44,450 nt of DNA from Gelria sp. Lineage in GTDB: Bacteria; Bacillota; Syntrophomonadia; Syntrophomonadales; Syntrophomonadaceae. Positions within the stretch are counted from its first letter, which is position 1. Each line of letters starts with the position of its first letter. The stretch covers positions 1 to 44,450 of the forward strand of contig DUMX01000083.1 of assembly GCA_012839665.1 (NCBI GenBank), read 5' to 3'. The position numbers and the translations under genes are program-made. Below the pieces are notes generated by a model, which saw only the letters and a program-made list of their open reading frames with translations, was not told the DNA's origin and made no database searches. Positions 7,571 through 18,600 of the stretch are shown here, piece after piece.

Positions 7571-8748
7571 GGGGAAAAAGCATACCGGAGGGATATAAAG
7601 AGACCGAGGTTGGGGTAATACCGGAGGATTGGGAAGTAGCTACTTTTGGAGATGTTTTAACAGGATTTAATAGTGGTGCTACACCATCTAGGCGTAAATC
7701 ACAATATTACAAAGGTAACATTAAATGGGTAACCAGTGGAGAACTAAATTACAATATAATTAACGATACTCTTGAAAAAATTTCATATGATGCCATGTTA
7801 GATACAAATTTAAGTATTCAGCCTATAGGAACGTTACTTATAGCGATAACTGGTTTAGAAGCACAAGGAACAAGGGGGAGTTGCGCAATACTGGGAGTGG
7901 AGGCGACAACAAATCAATCTTGTATGGCTTTACATACAACAGACAGAATTACTACGAACTTTCTATTTCATTACTATAGATATAAAGGAGCTAATTTTGC
8001 TTTAAAGTATTGCCAAGGGACTAAACAACAAAGCTATACTGGAAAGCTGGTAAAAATTTTACCAATTCCCCTCCCACCTTTACAGGAACAAAAAGCTATA
8101 GCAGAGGTTTTATCTGATATGGATAAACTAATTGCAGCAATTGAAAAATTAATTGCTAAAAAACAGAAAATTAAACAGGGTACTATGCAGCTGCTGTTAA
8201 CTGGTAAAAAGCGGTTGCCGGGATTTACCGGGGATTGGGAAGTTAAGAGGTTGGTGGAGATTCTTAAAGTAAAGCATGGCAAAAGTCAACATCAAATTGT
8301 TGATGCAGATGGTGAATATCCGATATTGGCTACAGGAGGGGAAATAGGGAGGACAAATCAGTATTTATATAATAAACCATCAGTACTTATCGGTAGAAAA
8401 GGAACTATAGATAGGCCGCAATACATAGAAACACCTTTTTGGACAATTGATACTCTGTTTTATACGGAGATTTCCAGTAAAAGCATAGCAAAGTATATTT
8501 ACTATCTTTTTAATAGAATTGATTGGTATTCTTATAACGAAGCATCTGGAGTACCAAGTTTAAATGCATCTACCATTGAAGAAATCAGTATCCCCCTCCC
8601 GCCCCTACCAGAACAACGAGCCATAGCTCAAATCTTATCGGACATGGATGCGGAAATAGAGGCGTTGGAGAAGAAACTGGAGAAATATAGGCTTATCAAG
8701 GCGGGGATGATGGAAAAGCTATTGACCGGGGAGGTGAGGTTAGTATGA
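7564..8748 (+). CDS. hsdS: Type I restriction-modification system, specificity subunit HsdS
   Basis: The DNA-recognition subunit that gives the methyltransferase and nuclease their target. It has two target-recognition domains, each introduced by a short conserved entry (GVIPEDWEV near residue 17, GFTGDWEVKRL near residue 220). Each is followed by a conserved helical spacer: PLPPLQEQKAIAEVLSDMD (about 168-215) and PLPPLPEQRAIAQILSDMD (about 345-394). The two halves are internally homologous, as in the whole family, so the site should be bipartite. It starts with GTG 7564 inside the end of hsdM and its stop overlaps the hsdR start in an ATGA. The length of 394 residues is normal. The recognition sequence cannot be read from the protein. 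Confidence 0.95.
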   Translation: MVGGKSIPEGYKETEVGVIPEDWEVATFGDVLTGFNSGATPSRRKSQYYKGNIKWVTSGELNYNIINDTLEKISYDAMLDTNLSIQPIGTLLIAITGLEAQGTRGSCAILGVEATTNQSCMALHTTDRITTNFLFHYYRYKGANFALKYCQGTKQQSYTGKLVKILPIPLPPLQEQKAIAEVLSDMDKLIAAIEKLIAKKQKIKQGTMQLLLTGKKRLPGFTGDWEVKRLVEILKVKHGKSQHQIVDADGEYPILATGGEIGRTNQYLYNKPSVLIGRKGTIDRPQYIETPFWTIDTLFYTEISSKSIAKYIYYLFNRIDWYSYNEASGVPSLNASTIEEISIPLPPLPEQRAIAQILSDMDAEIEALEKKLEKYRLIKAGMMEKLLTGEVRLV

Positions 8749-11700
8749 GTAGAGTCGGGGAAATCGAACGCATGACTCAAAATAGAGTAGTCCGGCTGTT
8801 TACGGACAAACTCGGCTATCAATATTTAGGGAATTTGCAGGATAAAGATGATAACAAAAACGTAGAAACCCGTATCCTTAGAAATTATTTAAAAAGAAAA
8901 GGCTACAGCGGAAACCTGATTGAAAGGGCTATTAACATACTGAATAGAGCAGTCAGGAATCAGACTAATAGCCTTTATGATATTAATAAGGAAGTCTACG
9001 GGTATTTAAGATATGGGGTGGAAGTAAGGGAAACCATTGGGGAAAACAAACAGACTGTAAAACTCATCAATTGGGATGATGTTTACGACAACGAGTTTTA
9101 CATAGCCGAAGAGGTAAGTATCAAAGGAGAACATACCAAAAGACCGGATATTGTCTTATATGTCAACGGTATTGCCCTGGGAGTTTTGGAATTAAAACGG
9201 AGCACGGTTGCGGTAGCGGAAGGCATACGGCAAAACCTGGAAAACCAAGAATCCATTTTTATCAAGCCGTTTTTTAATACTATGCAGCTTATCCTGGCTG
9301 GTAATGATACCGAAGGACTGCGTTATGGAACTATTGAAACCAAGGAGCAATACTATCTTACCTGGAAGGAAGATAAAAAAGCCGAGGATAGATTAAGCCG
9401 GGAGGTAAGGAAGCTTGGCGATGAGGTAGAGCATATACTGGACCAGCAGCTTATTGGGTTTTGTCATAAGGAAAGATTTCTGGAAATCATATATTATTTT
9501 GTAGTTTTTGACCGCGGGATAAAAAAGCTGTGTCGACCCAGTCAATATTTCGGGGTAAAGGCGGCTATGCCGCGAATTAAGAATAAAGAAAGCGGGATTA
9601 TCTGGCATACTCAGGGCAGCGGGAAAAGCCTGATTATGGTATGGATAGCTAAATGGATCAGGGAAAATATCAGCGATTCCCGGGTTTTGATAATTACTGA
9701 TAGAGATGAACTGGATAAGCAGATTGAGAAAGTATTTAAGGGTGTAGAGGAGGATATTTACCGGACTAAAAGCGGCAAGGACTTAATAGAAAGACTTAAT
9801 CAAACTACACCACTGATGTTGTGTTCTCTTATCCACAAATTTGGCTCGAGAGGAGAAAAAGATGATGATACCAGCTATGACGACTATATTGATGAATTAA
9901 AAAGCAATTTGCCCCCGGATTTTAAAGCTAAAGGGGATATATATGTATTTGTAGATGAATGTCACCGCACCCAGTCCGGTAAACTGCACACCGCCATGAG
10001 GGAAATCCTGCCTGACAGCATGTTTATAGGTTTTACCGGCACCCCCCTGCTGAAAAAGGACAAAGCCACCAGCATAGAAGTTTTCGGAAGTTATATTCAT
10101 ACTTACAAATTCGATGAAGCTGTAAAAGATGAGGTAGTATTGGATTTATGTTATGAAGCCCGGGATATAGAGCAGGATATTACTTCCCAGGAAAAAATTG
10201 ACCAATGGTTTGAAGCGAAGACCAGGGGGCTTACTGATTATGCTAAAAACCAACTGAAACAAAGATGGGGAACTATGCAGAGGGTTTTAAGCTCCAAATC
10301 CAGATTAGAACAGATAGTAAAAGACATTATCTTCGATATGGAAACAAAAGACCGCCTCCAAAATGGACAGGGCAATGCCATGTTAATAGCCGGCAGTATA
10401 TACGAAGCTTGTAAATACTATGAGTTATTCCAGGCAACTGGATTTACTAAATGTGCCATGGTTACTTCTTATGTTCCCAATATCAGGGATATAAAAGGTG
10501 AAACTACCGGGGAGGATAAGCCTACTGAAAATGTAGAAAAATACAGGATTTATCAGGACATGCTCAAGGGCAAAAGCCCGCAGGAATTTGAAGAAGAGGC
10601 TAAAAGGAAATTTGTCGAACAGCCGGCTCAATTAAAACTACTCATCGTAGTGGATAAACTGCTTACTGGTTTTGATGCTCCCCCGGCAACTTACTTGTAC
10701 ATTGATAAAAGCATGAAAGACCATGGATTGTTCCAGGCTATTTGTCGGGTAAACCGGATTGACGGTGATGGCAAAGAATACGGCTATATCGTGGATTATA
10801 TGGATTTATTTAAGAGCCTGGAAAAGTCTGTACAGGATTATACCTCGGAGGCTTTTGCTGATTATGATAAGGAAGATGTTGAGGGACTGCTTAAAAACCG
10901 GCTGGAAAAAGCCCGGGAGCGGTTGGATGAGGCTTTGGAAAAAGTGAAGGCATTATGTGAACCGGTAGCTCCTCCCAAAGGGACCCTGCAATATATCAGG
11001 TATTTCTGTTGGGAAAATATATTTGATGAAAAAGAATTAAAGGATAACGAACCTAAGCGATTAGCCCTCTATCAATATACTACCGCACTAATCAGGGCCT
11101 ACGCCAATATTGCCAATGAGATGGAGGAGGTCGGATACACGGCCAAGGAAATTGCAGATATAAAAAATGATGTAGAACATTTTAATAATGCTCGCAGAGA
11201 GGTAATGCTGGCCGCCGATGATGATATCGACTTAAAATCCTATGAACCGGCGATGCGGCATTTAATAGATAACTACATAAGTGCTGAAGACAGCAAGCAA
11301 ATCTCGGCTTTTGAGAATATGACCCTGGTTGATCTTATAGTGGACAGGGGAGTAGATTTTGTCCAGGAATTACCGGCTAATATTAAAAAAGATGAAGAAG
11401 CTGCAGCTGAAACGATTGAGAATAATGTACGCCGCTTAATTGTGGACCAAAGGGCTACAAATCCGAGATATTATGACCGCATGTCAGCACTTTTAGAAGA
11501 GGTCATTAGACAACGAAAAGCAGCAGCCATATCTTATCAGGAACATTTAAAGCGGGTAGTTGAAATAGCCCGCAGGTCGAAAAACCCGGCGACCGTTTCC
11601 GAGTATCCGGCTACTATCAATACTCAAGCCAAAAGGGCATTATATGATAATTTAGATAAAAATATAGATTTAGCCATTTCTTTAGATAAAAAAATTAGAG

Positions 11701-11837
11701 AAGAAGCCCCCAGCGGTTGGAAAGACAATGATGTAATCAAGGAACGTATGGTACGGTATTTAATCAAGAGATATATAGATGATGACCAATTAGCAGAAGA
11801 GGTTTTTCGGTTGGCGAAGGAGCAGGAGGAATATTAG
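8745..11837 (+). CDS. hsdR: Type I restriction-modification system, endonuclease/translocase subunit HsdR
   Basis: The restriction subunit: an ATP-driven double-stranded DNA translocase with a nuclease. The N-terminal PD-(D/E)xK-type nuclease shows RPDIVLYVNG then GVLELKR (about residues 137-153). A superfamily 2 helicase core has Walker A TQGSGKSL near 288, DECHR (motif II) near 404, GFTGTPL (motif III) near 428 and a later motif VI-like CRVNR. A long helical C-terminus presumably docks onto HsdM. At 1030 residues it is full length with no interruption. It begins within the hsdS stop (ATGA) and its TAG shares one base with the next gene's GTG, giving a four-gene operon. Confidence 0.95.
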   Translation: MSRVGEIERMTQNRVVRLFTDKLGYQYLGNLQDKDDNKNVETRILRNYLKRKGYSGNLIERAINILNRAVRNQTNSLYDINKEVYGYLRYGVEVRETIGENKQTVKLINWDDVYDNEFYIAEEVSIKGEHTKRPDIVLYVNGIALGVLELKRSTVAVAEGIRQNLENQESIFIKPFFNTMQLILAGNDTEGLRYGTIETKEQYYLTWKEDKKAEDRLSREVRKLGDEVEHILDQQLIGFCHKERFLEIIYYFVVFDRGIKKLCRPSQYFGVKAAMPRIKNKESGIIWHTQGSGKSLIMVWIAKWIRENISDSRVLIITDRDELDKQIEKVFKGVEEDIYRTKSGKDLIERLNQTTPLMLCSLIHKFGSRGEKDDDTSYDDYIDELKSNLPPDFKAKGDIYVFVDECHRTQSGKLHTAMREILPDSMFIGFTGTPLLKKDKATSIEVFGSYIHTYKFDEAVKDEVVLDLCYEARDIEQDITSQEKIDQWFEAKTRGLTDYAKNQLKQRWGTMQRVLSSKSRLEQIVKDIIFDMETKDRLQNGQGNAMLIAGSIYEACKYYELFQATGFTKCAMVTSYVPNIRDIKGETTGEDKPTENVEKYRIYQDMLKGKSPQEFEEEAKRKFVEQPAQLKLLIVVDKLLTGFDAPPATYLYIDKSMKDHGLFQAICRVNRIDGDGKEYGYIVDYMDLFKSLEKSVQDYTSEAFADYDKEDVEGLLKNRLEKARERLDEALEKVKALCEPVAPPKGTLQYIRYFCWENIFDEKELKDNEPKRLALYQYTTALIRAYANIANEMEEVGYTAKEIADIKNDVEHFNNARREVMLAADDDIDLKSYEPAMRHLIDNYISAEDSKQISAFENMTLVDLIVDRGVDFVQELPANIKKDEEAAAETIENNVRRLIVDQRATNPRYYDRMSALLEEVIRQRKAAAISYQEHLKRVVEIARRSKNPATVSEYPATINTQAKRALYDNLDKNIDLAISLDKKIREEAPSGWKDNDVIKERMVRYLIKRYIDDDQLAEEVFRLAKEQEEY

Positions 11838-12541
11838 TGGGGAAGTTGATGGTTGGAGATATAGAAATTGAGTTAATCAAGAAAAATATAAAAAACCTGC
11901 ATCTTTCGGTACTGCCACCTGACGGCAGGGTGCGGATTTCGGCACCTAAAAAACTGGATGATGAAACTATCAGGCTTTTTGCAGTATCTAAATTATCCTG
12001 GATAAAAAAGCAGCAGGTAAAGTTTCAAAACCAGGAAAGACAGCCGGAAAGGGATTTTGTTTCGGGTGAGAGTCATTATTTTTTAGGGGAGCGCTACCTC
12101 TTAAATGTAATCTACACCAATAAAAGGAAGCAGGGTGTTGAAGTCCGCAACAAAACTTATCTGGATTTGTTCGTACGGGAAAACAGCAATAAGGAACAAA
12201 GGGAAAAAGTTATGCGGGAATGGTATCGCCGTAAGTTAAAAGCCTTAATTCCCCCATTGATAGAAAAATGGGAACCTATAATAGGGGTGGAGGTGGACGC
12301 GTGGGGGGTAAAATTAATGAAGACCCGATGGGGTAGTTGCAATACCACCGCCAGGAGGATATGGCTGAACCTGGAACTGGCAAAAAAGAATCCCGTCTGT
12401 TTAGAATACATAGTTGTCCATGAAATGGTACATTTACTTGAGCGTCTCCACAATGAAAAATTTGTGGCCTACATGGATAAATTTTTACCTGATTGGCGAA
12501 GTACCAGGGCGGAGCTAAACGGGTTAGTTTTTGATGAGTAA
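11837..12541 (+). CDS. YgjP/WLM-like zinc metalloprotease linked to the restriction operon
   Basis: A 234-residue protein of the YgjP-like (DUF45) group of SprT/WLM-type metallopeptidases. The N-terminal beta-rich part has KNLHLSVLPPDGRVRISAP, a typical entry. The C-terminal part has TRWGSC followed by the zinc motif H195-E-M-V-H199, with a third ligand probably H206 in RLHNEKF. These are the conserved features of the family. Its GTG start overlaps the hsdR stop by one base, so it is co-translated. The association of this family with type I restriction operons is widely seen, but its role there is not established; a part in turnover of the complex is a guess. Confidence 0.88.
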   Translation: MGKLMVGDIEIELIKKNIKNLHLSVLPPDGRVRISAPKKLDDETIRLFAVSKLSWIKKQQVKFQNQERQPERDFVSGESHYFLGERYLLNVIYTNKRKQGVEVRNKTYLDLFVRENSNKEQREKVMREWYRRKLKALIPPLIEKWEPIIGVEVDAWGVKLMKTRWGSCNTTARRIWLNLELAKKNPVCLEYIVVHEMVHLLERLHNEKFVAYMDKFLPDWRSTRAELNGLVFDE

Positions 12542-12737
12542 ATAGATTAATCATGATCCGGGATTTGGTTTTTTGGCATTTACCTTTAGCTACCAGCATC
12601 GACCTGCCTTAATTGTCATTTTTCTAGGATAATAAGCACAAATATCCCGAAAATTTATGGAAAAGACCAGGGAAATATGACAATATATAGATAAGACCAT
12701 GGCGATATTATGGGATAAGTAGAAAATGGAGGAAGCA
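12542..12737. other. Intergenic region after the restriction operon
   Basis: About 190 bases with no gene. No clear terminator is seen. AT-rich sequence leads to the ribosome binding site GGAGG at 12728-12732 of the next gene. Confidence 0.5.
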
Positions 12738-14156
12738 ATGAATCGTTTTGCAGCATCTGATAGGGAAGTGGTCAGGGAAAATGGCCTGCCGGAAGAATTA
12801 ATAAACAGCCGGGAGAAAATACTGGCTTACTCGGGTCTGCCTGCGGATAAGGTCCAAATGTTTACGGCCCACTTAGAAGAGTATAAGCGGATTCAGGGTG
12901 ATTACCGGGCGGATAGACAGATAAGAAGGCTACGAGGAGCATTGACAGAACTGTTTTTCGAGGTTTACGGCCTGGTAGCCAGGAAGGTTTTGCAGGAGAA
13001 AAACCCCGGTCGGTTGTATAAAATGTTTTTGCAGTATGGTTATATGGACGAAGAGTTGGCTGGTAAAGAGAGTACTCTAATCCTGTATGAAATGGCGAAT
13101 CAGACCCAACCTGAAGGGAACTACGATGTATACAATGGCTTGACCTGGTTGGAACAAATCAGGAATCAGGAAAAGGAGCCTTCGGTAAATGATTTTGGGT
13201 TAGATTACCAGGATATGTTCCGGGAAAAGAGAAAACGGGGAGAGCTTCGTGAGGAGGATAAGGCCAGTTATGATGAAGACCTGGATGGCCGTATGGAGCA
13301 CGAGATAGGCAGTTTATTCAAAATGGGGCAACGGATGTGCTGTGGACGGTTAAATGACTATTTCCCTATATTTCATCAGGGGATGGTAATTGGGGATTTG
13401 TCAGAAACCCTGGTGACTCCGCAAAAAATTGAGGATAGTATGAACCGAGTTCTGCAGGTTGATTTTTCCGCTCTGCACCGGGAAACGGTTTATCGCAACC
13501 CGGAAAAGGGGATTCGTCAGGAGTTAATTATGCAAGCAGTTGAGCCGGATTTTATTCTGATGCCCATTTTTGGGGGCGAAGGGGTCATGTGGCAGAGCTT
13601 GAGTGGTAAACTGATGAATTCTCCCGGACGTTTTCTTTTCCCCATTTTTTCATCGGCTAATCTGGATGAGCTTATGATTGACGCTGTAGCTAAATTTCGT
13701 TGGGAGTTATCGCGGTCGCTTTCGGCCTATAGCTTGAGTGACTATCAGGAAGGGTCTTTGGTGGGGGATTATGGCAGTTATATTCAATTTTACAGGAAGA
13801 ATCGTGATCTTTCCGCCGATGCCAAAGAAAAAATAAAAGTACAGATAAATAGAAATCGCAACAATACGGTTGAAATTTTTGCCTCTGATTATTTCACCTG
13901 GGTGCAGTATGAATCTAAAGGTATGTTGCGATTAAATAAGGTAGTCCGGGAAATTCTTTTCAAACATTGTCCTTTTTCGCAGCCAATACGTGATAGCTTG
14001 GAGAAGCAGCCTTTGTTCAGTTCATTTATCCGTAGGTTTGAGAATATCAGGGCTAAAGAGGCCCGACTGCTGGAAGCACGCTATGCTAAATTAGAGCGCT
14101 CCGGTATTGAGCTCGACCCGGAACTGAAGGATAATTTGTTATATTATCAGAGTTAA
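12738..14156 (+). CDS. Protein of unknown function upstream of sbcDC
   Basis: I do not recognise this 472-residue protein. It has no signal peptide and no membrane segment, and looks soluble. The N-terminal third is helical and charged. The centre has a conserved-looking stretch, DFILMPIFGGEGVMWQSLSG then SPGRFLFPIF, and a run WELSRSLSAYSLSDYQEGSL. The C-terminus is helical with many Arg and Glu (RAKEARLLEARYAKLERSG). Two cysteines sit together in QRMCCGRLND. ATG 12738 is preferred over ATG 12726 because GGAGG (12728-12732) precedes it by 5 bases and overlaps the earlier codon. It lies between the restriction operon and sbcDC on the same strand, with about 200 bases before sbcD, so co-transcription is uncertain. 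Confidence 0.7.
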   Translation: MNRFAASDREVVRENGLPEELINSREKILAYSGLPADKVQMFTAHLEEYKRIQGDYRADRQIRRLRGALTELFFEVYGLVARKVLQEKNPGRLYKMFLQYGYMDEELAGKESTLILYEMANQTQPEGNYDVYNGLTWLEQIRNQEKEPSVNDFGLDYQDMFREKRKRGELREEDKASYDEDLDGRMEHEIGSLFKMGQRMCCGRLNDYFPIFHQGMVIGDLSETLVTPQKIEDSMNRVLQVDFSALHRETVYRNPEKGIRQELIMQAVEPDFILMPIFGGEGVMWQSLSGKLMNSPGRFLFPIFSSANLDELMIDAVAKFRWELSRSLSAYSLSDYQEGSLVGDYGSYIQFYRKNRDLSADAKEKIKVQINRNRNNTVEIFASDYFTWVQYESKGMLRLNKVVREILFKHCPFSQPIRDSLEKQPLFSSFIRRFENIRAKEARLLEARYAKLERSGIELDPELKDNLLYYQS

Positions 14157-14361
14157 AACGTAAATAGGGTGCTGGTAGCAGGCAGCATAGGTATGGCGGA
14201 GTTAAGGGGTAACCCAAAATAGCGTGGTCAATTAAGAATTAAGAATTTTGAATTAAAAATTAGTGGGAAACTGTCGGTAGCGGAGGCTTATGCTATTTTC
14301 ACGGGTTGTGCTCTGTGGGGGTACGTTATTTGCGCCTATTTTTTACGAAAGGGAAAATGTC
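14157..14361. other. Intergenic region with an AT-rich TTAAGAATT repeat
   Basis: No gene is seen. Positions about 14231-14263 contain AATTAAGAATTAAGAATTTTG followed by AATTAAAAATTA, short AT-rich direct repeats that often mark interspersed non-coding elements. The frame extending upstream of sbcD to 14290 lacks a ribosome binding site and is not counted as coding. Confidence 0.45.
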
Positions 14362-15591
14362 ATGAGGATTATGCATACTTCGGATTGGCACTTGGGGTGC
14401 TCTCTTTATGGGCGGAAAAGATATGAAGAAGCGGAAGCATTTCTGGACTGGTTGAGTAAGCTGCTGGAAGAGGAAAATATTGATGTGCTGCTGGTAGCAG
14501 GAGATATTTTTGATACTACTACTCCCAGTAACCGGGCGCAAAAGTTGTATTACCAGTTTTTATGCCGGGTAGCGGAGTCCTCTTGCCGTCATGTGGTAAT
14601 TACGGCGGGAAACCATGATTCTCCCTCTTTTTTAAATGCCCCCCGGGAATTGCTGCGCCATTTGCAGGTTTACATAGTAGGAAGTATAGGGGAAAGTCCG
14701 GATGACGAAGTTTTGTTATTGAAAAACCCTGAAGGGGAAGCAGAATTAATAGTCTGTGCAGTTCCTTACCTGCGGGATCGAGATATTCGTAAAGTAGAAG
14801 CGGGGGAGAGTGTGGAGGATAAGGGGCGCAAGCTGGTTGAGGGGATTTGCTCCCACTATGCTCTGCGGGCTGACGCAGCCCAAGCAATTCAGGGCGGTTT
14901 GGAAAAACCGGTTCCTATAGTTGCTATGGGTCATTTATTAGTTGCCGGGGGAAAAACAGTGGACGGTGACGGAGTCAGGGAGCTTTATCCTGGAGCCTTG
15001 GCCCAGGTGGGAGCCGATATTTTTCCACCGGTATTTGACTATGTAGCTCTGGGACATTTACATAACTTTCAGACCGTAGCAGGAAGGCGAAACTGCTGTT
15101 ATTCCGGGGCGCCGCTCCCGATGGGTTTCGGGGAAGCTTCCCGGGAAAAGAAAGTAATTAAGGTGGAGTTCGCAGATGCTAAGGTCGAAATTACGCCGAT
15201 TACAGTTCCACTTTTCCAGGCTTTACATAGTATTCGCGGGGATTGGCATCAGATTGAGGAGCAACTGGAGGAGCTGAAGTCAGAGCCGCAAAATATCTGG
15301 GTGGAAATCATTTATGAAGGTGCTGAAATAACAAGTAATTTGCGGGAGCGGGTAGATGAAGCGGTAGCCGGAACGGATATAGAAGTCTTGCGGGTGGGAA
15401 ACAAAAGCCAGTGGGACCGGGAATTAAGCCTCCTGGGTGAGGGTGAAGTTCTTAGTGAACTGCATCCCCGGGAGGTTTTTATACGTTGTTTAGAGGCTTA
15501 TGAAGTGGAAGAAAGCCAGCGCCCGGAATTGTTGAAGCTATATAATGAAGTAGTGGACTTGCTGGATTTGGAAGATTGGATGGCAGAATAG
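14362..15591 (+). CDS. sbcD: Exonuclease SbcCD, nuclease subunit SbcD
   Basis: The Mre11-type nuclease of SbcCD, which cleaves hairpins and processes DNA ends. The manganese-binding phosphoesterase motifs are all present: D8-W-H10 in HTSDWHLG, GDIFD near residue 49, AGNHDSP near 84, and GHLHNF near 231. The C-terminal capping domain follows. ATG 14362 is chosen because it starts the conserved MRIMHTSDWHLG and has AAAGGG upstream. At 409 residues it has the normal length. It is followed after 13 bases by sbcC, the ATPase partner, in the standard operon order. Confidence 0.95.
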   Translation: MRIMHTSDWHLGCSLYGRKRYEEAEAFLDWLSKLLEEENIDVLLVAGDIFDTTTPSNRAQKLYYQFLCRVAESSCRHVVITAGNHDSPSFLNAPRELLRHLQVYIVGSIGESPDDEVLLLKNPEGEAELIVCAVPYLRDRDIRKVEAGESVEDKGRKLVEGICSHYALRADAAQAIQGGLEKPVPIVAMGHLLVAGGKTVDGDGVRELYPGALAQVGADIFPPVFDYVALGHLHNFQTVAGRRNCCYSGAPLPMGFGEASREKKVIKVEFADAKVEITPITVPLFQALHSIRGDWHQIEEQLEELKSEPQNIWVEIIYEGAEITSNLRERVDEAVAGTDIEVLRVGNKSQWDRELSLLGEGEVLSELHPREVFIRCLEAYEVEESQRPELLKLYNEVVDLLDLEDWMAE

Positions 15592-15604
15592 GAGGCGTTT
15601 ACTT

Positions 15605-18600
15605 ATGAGGATACACGAGGTACGCTTTCAAAACTTGAACTCTCTGGTGGGGGAATGGAAGATAGATTTTTCCGATCCGGCCTATTTAGCTGATGGTATA
15701 TTTGCTATTACCGGACCCACCGGGGCAGGGAAAACTACTATTTTGGATGCCATCTGTTTGGCTCTTTATGGTCGTACTCCGCGTCTGGAGCGAGTGAATA
15801 GGAGCAGTAATGAGATAATGTCTCGCCATACCGGCAGTTGTTATGCTGAGATCAGTTTTGAAACTCGGGAGGGTTCTTTCCGCTGTCATTGGAGTCAGCA
15901 ACGTGCCTACAAGAAGCCGGGTGGAGAGCTACAAACACATAAACATGAGATTTCCGATGCGCTTGACGGTAAGGTATTGGAAAATAAAATTCGTGATGTG
16001 GCCCTTAAGGTAGAAGAAATTACGGGTATGAATTTTAACCGCTTTACCCGTTCTATATTACTGGCCCAGGGCGGGTTTGCGGCTTTTTTGCAGGCTTCGC
16101 CAGATGAACGCGCTCCTATCCTGGAGCAGATTACAGGTACTGAAATTTATAGCGAAATATCTATACAGGTGCATGAGCGCCAGCGGGAAGAAAAAAATTG
16201 TCTGGAAATTCTACAGGCTGAAATAGCCGGTATGAAGGTGTTGAGTGCAGAAGAGGAAGAAGACCTGCGCGAGGGTATTGACCATAAAACTAGTCAGGAA
16301 AAAAAGCAGCAGGAAGAGCTCGGCTTTTTGCGTAAGGCTTTGGCCTGGTTGGACCAGATAGCCCAATTAGAGGAAGAAATCGGTTCTCTTCAGATGCAGT
16401 GGGGCCAGCACCGAGAGCGGCAGGAGGCTTTTCAGGAGGACCGATTGCGTTTACAGAGGGCTCGTCAGGCCATGATTTTAGATGCTCCTTATGCCCAACT
16501 TACACATTTACGGGAGCTGCAGACTGGCGAAGTGGAGGAATTGGAAGGAATCAGGGAAGAATTGCCCCGGCAAAGGGAAGCTATTACTGCGGCTGTCAAG
16601 GCATGGGAAAAGGCCCGGCAGGAATTAAATGGGCTCAAAATTTTACGTAAAGCGGAAGGGGAAAAAGCTAAACAGGTCCGGGCTATGGATTTGTTAATTA
16701 AGCAGCAGGGTGAGCAGATAGAGGGAATACAAGCGCTAGTCAGCGATGGGGAAACCGAGTGCGCAGCCCTGCAGGACGAAATAGTTGATGGCAAGAAGAA
16801 ATTAAAAGAAATGGCCGGGGCCTGGGATAATATTGAAAAATATTTGCGGGAAAATAACCGGGATGCTACCTTAGTTACTAATCTGACCGGCATTACCAGG
16901 GCTTTTAACCAACTGAAAGAACTGGTAGTAGCATTGCAAAAAAAGGACTCCGAATGGCAGCAGGCGGCAGTAGCCCTGAAATCTCTACTGGATGCCGGGG
17001 AACAAATAGCGGGCACCTATGATAGTAATAAAGAAGTGCAGGAGCACCACTATAAGGTTTTGCAGGCAGAAGAGGATAAACTGAAAGAGGTCTTGCAGGG
17101 GCATGAAATAGACTGGTGGCAGGATGAGCTGGACGAATATAAGGAGCGGAAAGATAAGCTGCAGGAGCTTAAGCAGATATGGGACAGAATTATTCAGATA
17201 GAAGAGGATTTAAAGGGCGGACGGGAGTCGGTGCAACGGTTAGAAGAAGAACAGAAGCAGCTGGCCCGGGAAATAGAACAAGGGGAAGAAAAGGAACGCT
17301 ATTTAGCAGAAAAGATTGAAGGTTTGGAAACCCGGGTAGTATTATTAAGCCGCATCCGGGATTTGGAGGCGGAACGGGCGCAACTGGAAGATGGCAAAGC
17401 CTGTCCATTATGTGGGGCAACGGAACATCCCTATGCCCGGGGAAATGTGCCCCAAATGGACGAAAGCCAGGAGGAACTTAATCAAACCCGCAAGCAGCAT
17501 AGAGAATTAAGTAAGGATTTGGAAAAACGGAAAATACAAAAGGGCAAGTTAGATAAGGAACTGGAACATGCCAGGGCTACAGTCGAGCAGGCAGAACAGC
17601 AGCTTGGTAAAGAAATAAAATTGCGTGTGTACAGTATGGATGAACTAGGGTTGGATTTATCAGAGGTGAAGACTCGGGATGAGGTTGGACTGCAGGTAAA
17701 TCAGAGTCAAGAGAATATTAAATACTACTCGCAACAGCTTAAAACGATTGCAGCATTGCAGAAAAATGTAGGAGCATTGGCGCTTCAGTATGAAGAAAGC
17801 CGTACTGCATTTATCCAATCCGATAAAGATCGGCAGCAATCTGTCTGGCAGCAAAAACAAGCTCAGCTGGAGGATGAACGCCTTGAGAAGGAGTACCAGA
17901 CCTTAAAAGATGAGGTAGAAAATTTGCAGGCGATAGCTTTACAGGAAGTAAGCGAATATGGTATTACCCATTTGCCTCTAGAGAAGCTGTCGGCTATTCT
18001 AAAAATCCTGGGTGAACGTAAAACCCGCTGGGAAGCGCAACAGGAAGAGAAATTGCATTTAGAGAAAGATATAAACACTGCCCAAAGCGAACTAGACAAA
18101 CTAGAAATCCAGTTGCAAACCGGGAAAAAAGCATTGGAAAGTGAGCGTCAGAAGCTTAAGCGGCAGCAGGAGGAGTACGAAAAGCAGCGAGAGGCTCGTC
18201 TTAATCTCTATGGGGAGCGTGACCCGGATGAGGAAGAAAAACGTTTGGATGAGGAAATAAAGGCTGGCGAAAATGCAGTTGAGGAGGCAAGAGAAGAAGC
18301 GGAAGTGCTTAAACGCCGTGAGGAATTCTTAGTAGAGCGGGAAAAAACTTTGGTCAATGTTACCCAAAAGCGGATTCCAGAACTGCAGAGGATGGAGGAG
18401 AGTTTTGCCCGGCAACTGCGGCAGACCGATTTTAAACAGGAAGAAGATTATTTGCAGGCCAAATTATCTAACGAAGAACGGCAGTCCTTGTCTGCAGCCG
18501 AGGAAGAGTTGAAAACGGAGGGAACAAAACTGCAGGCCAGCCTGAGTAACAGTCGGAAAAATCTGCAGCGGGAAAAAGATAAAAACCTAACTGATGAGCC

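Noticed and set aside
16489..17016. A 175-residue minus-strand frame inside sbcC
   Set aside because: Composition is the antisense of a coiled coil rich in Glu, Gln and Lys codons, and sbcC is certain on the other strand.
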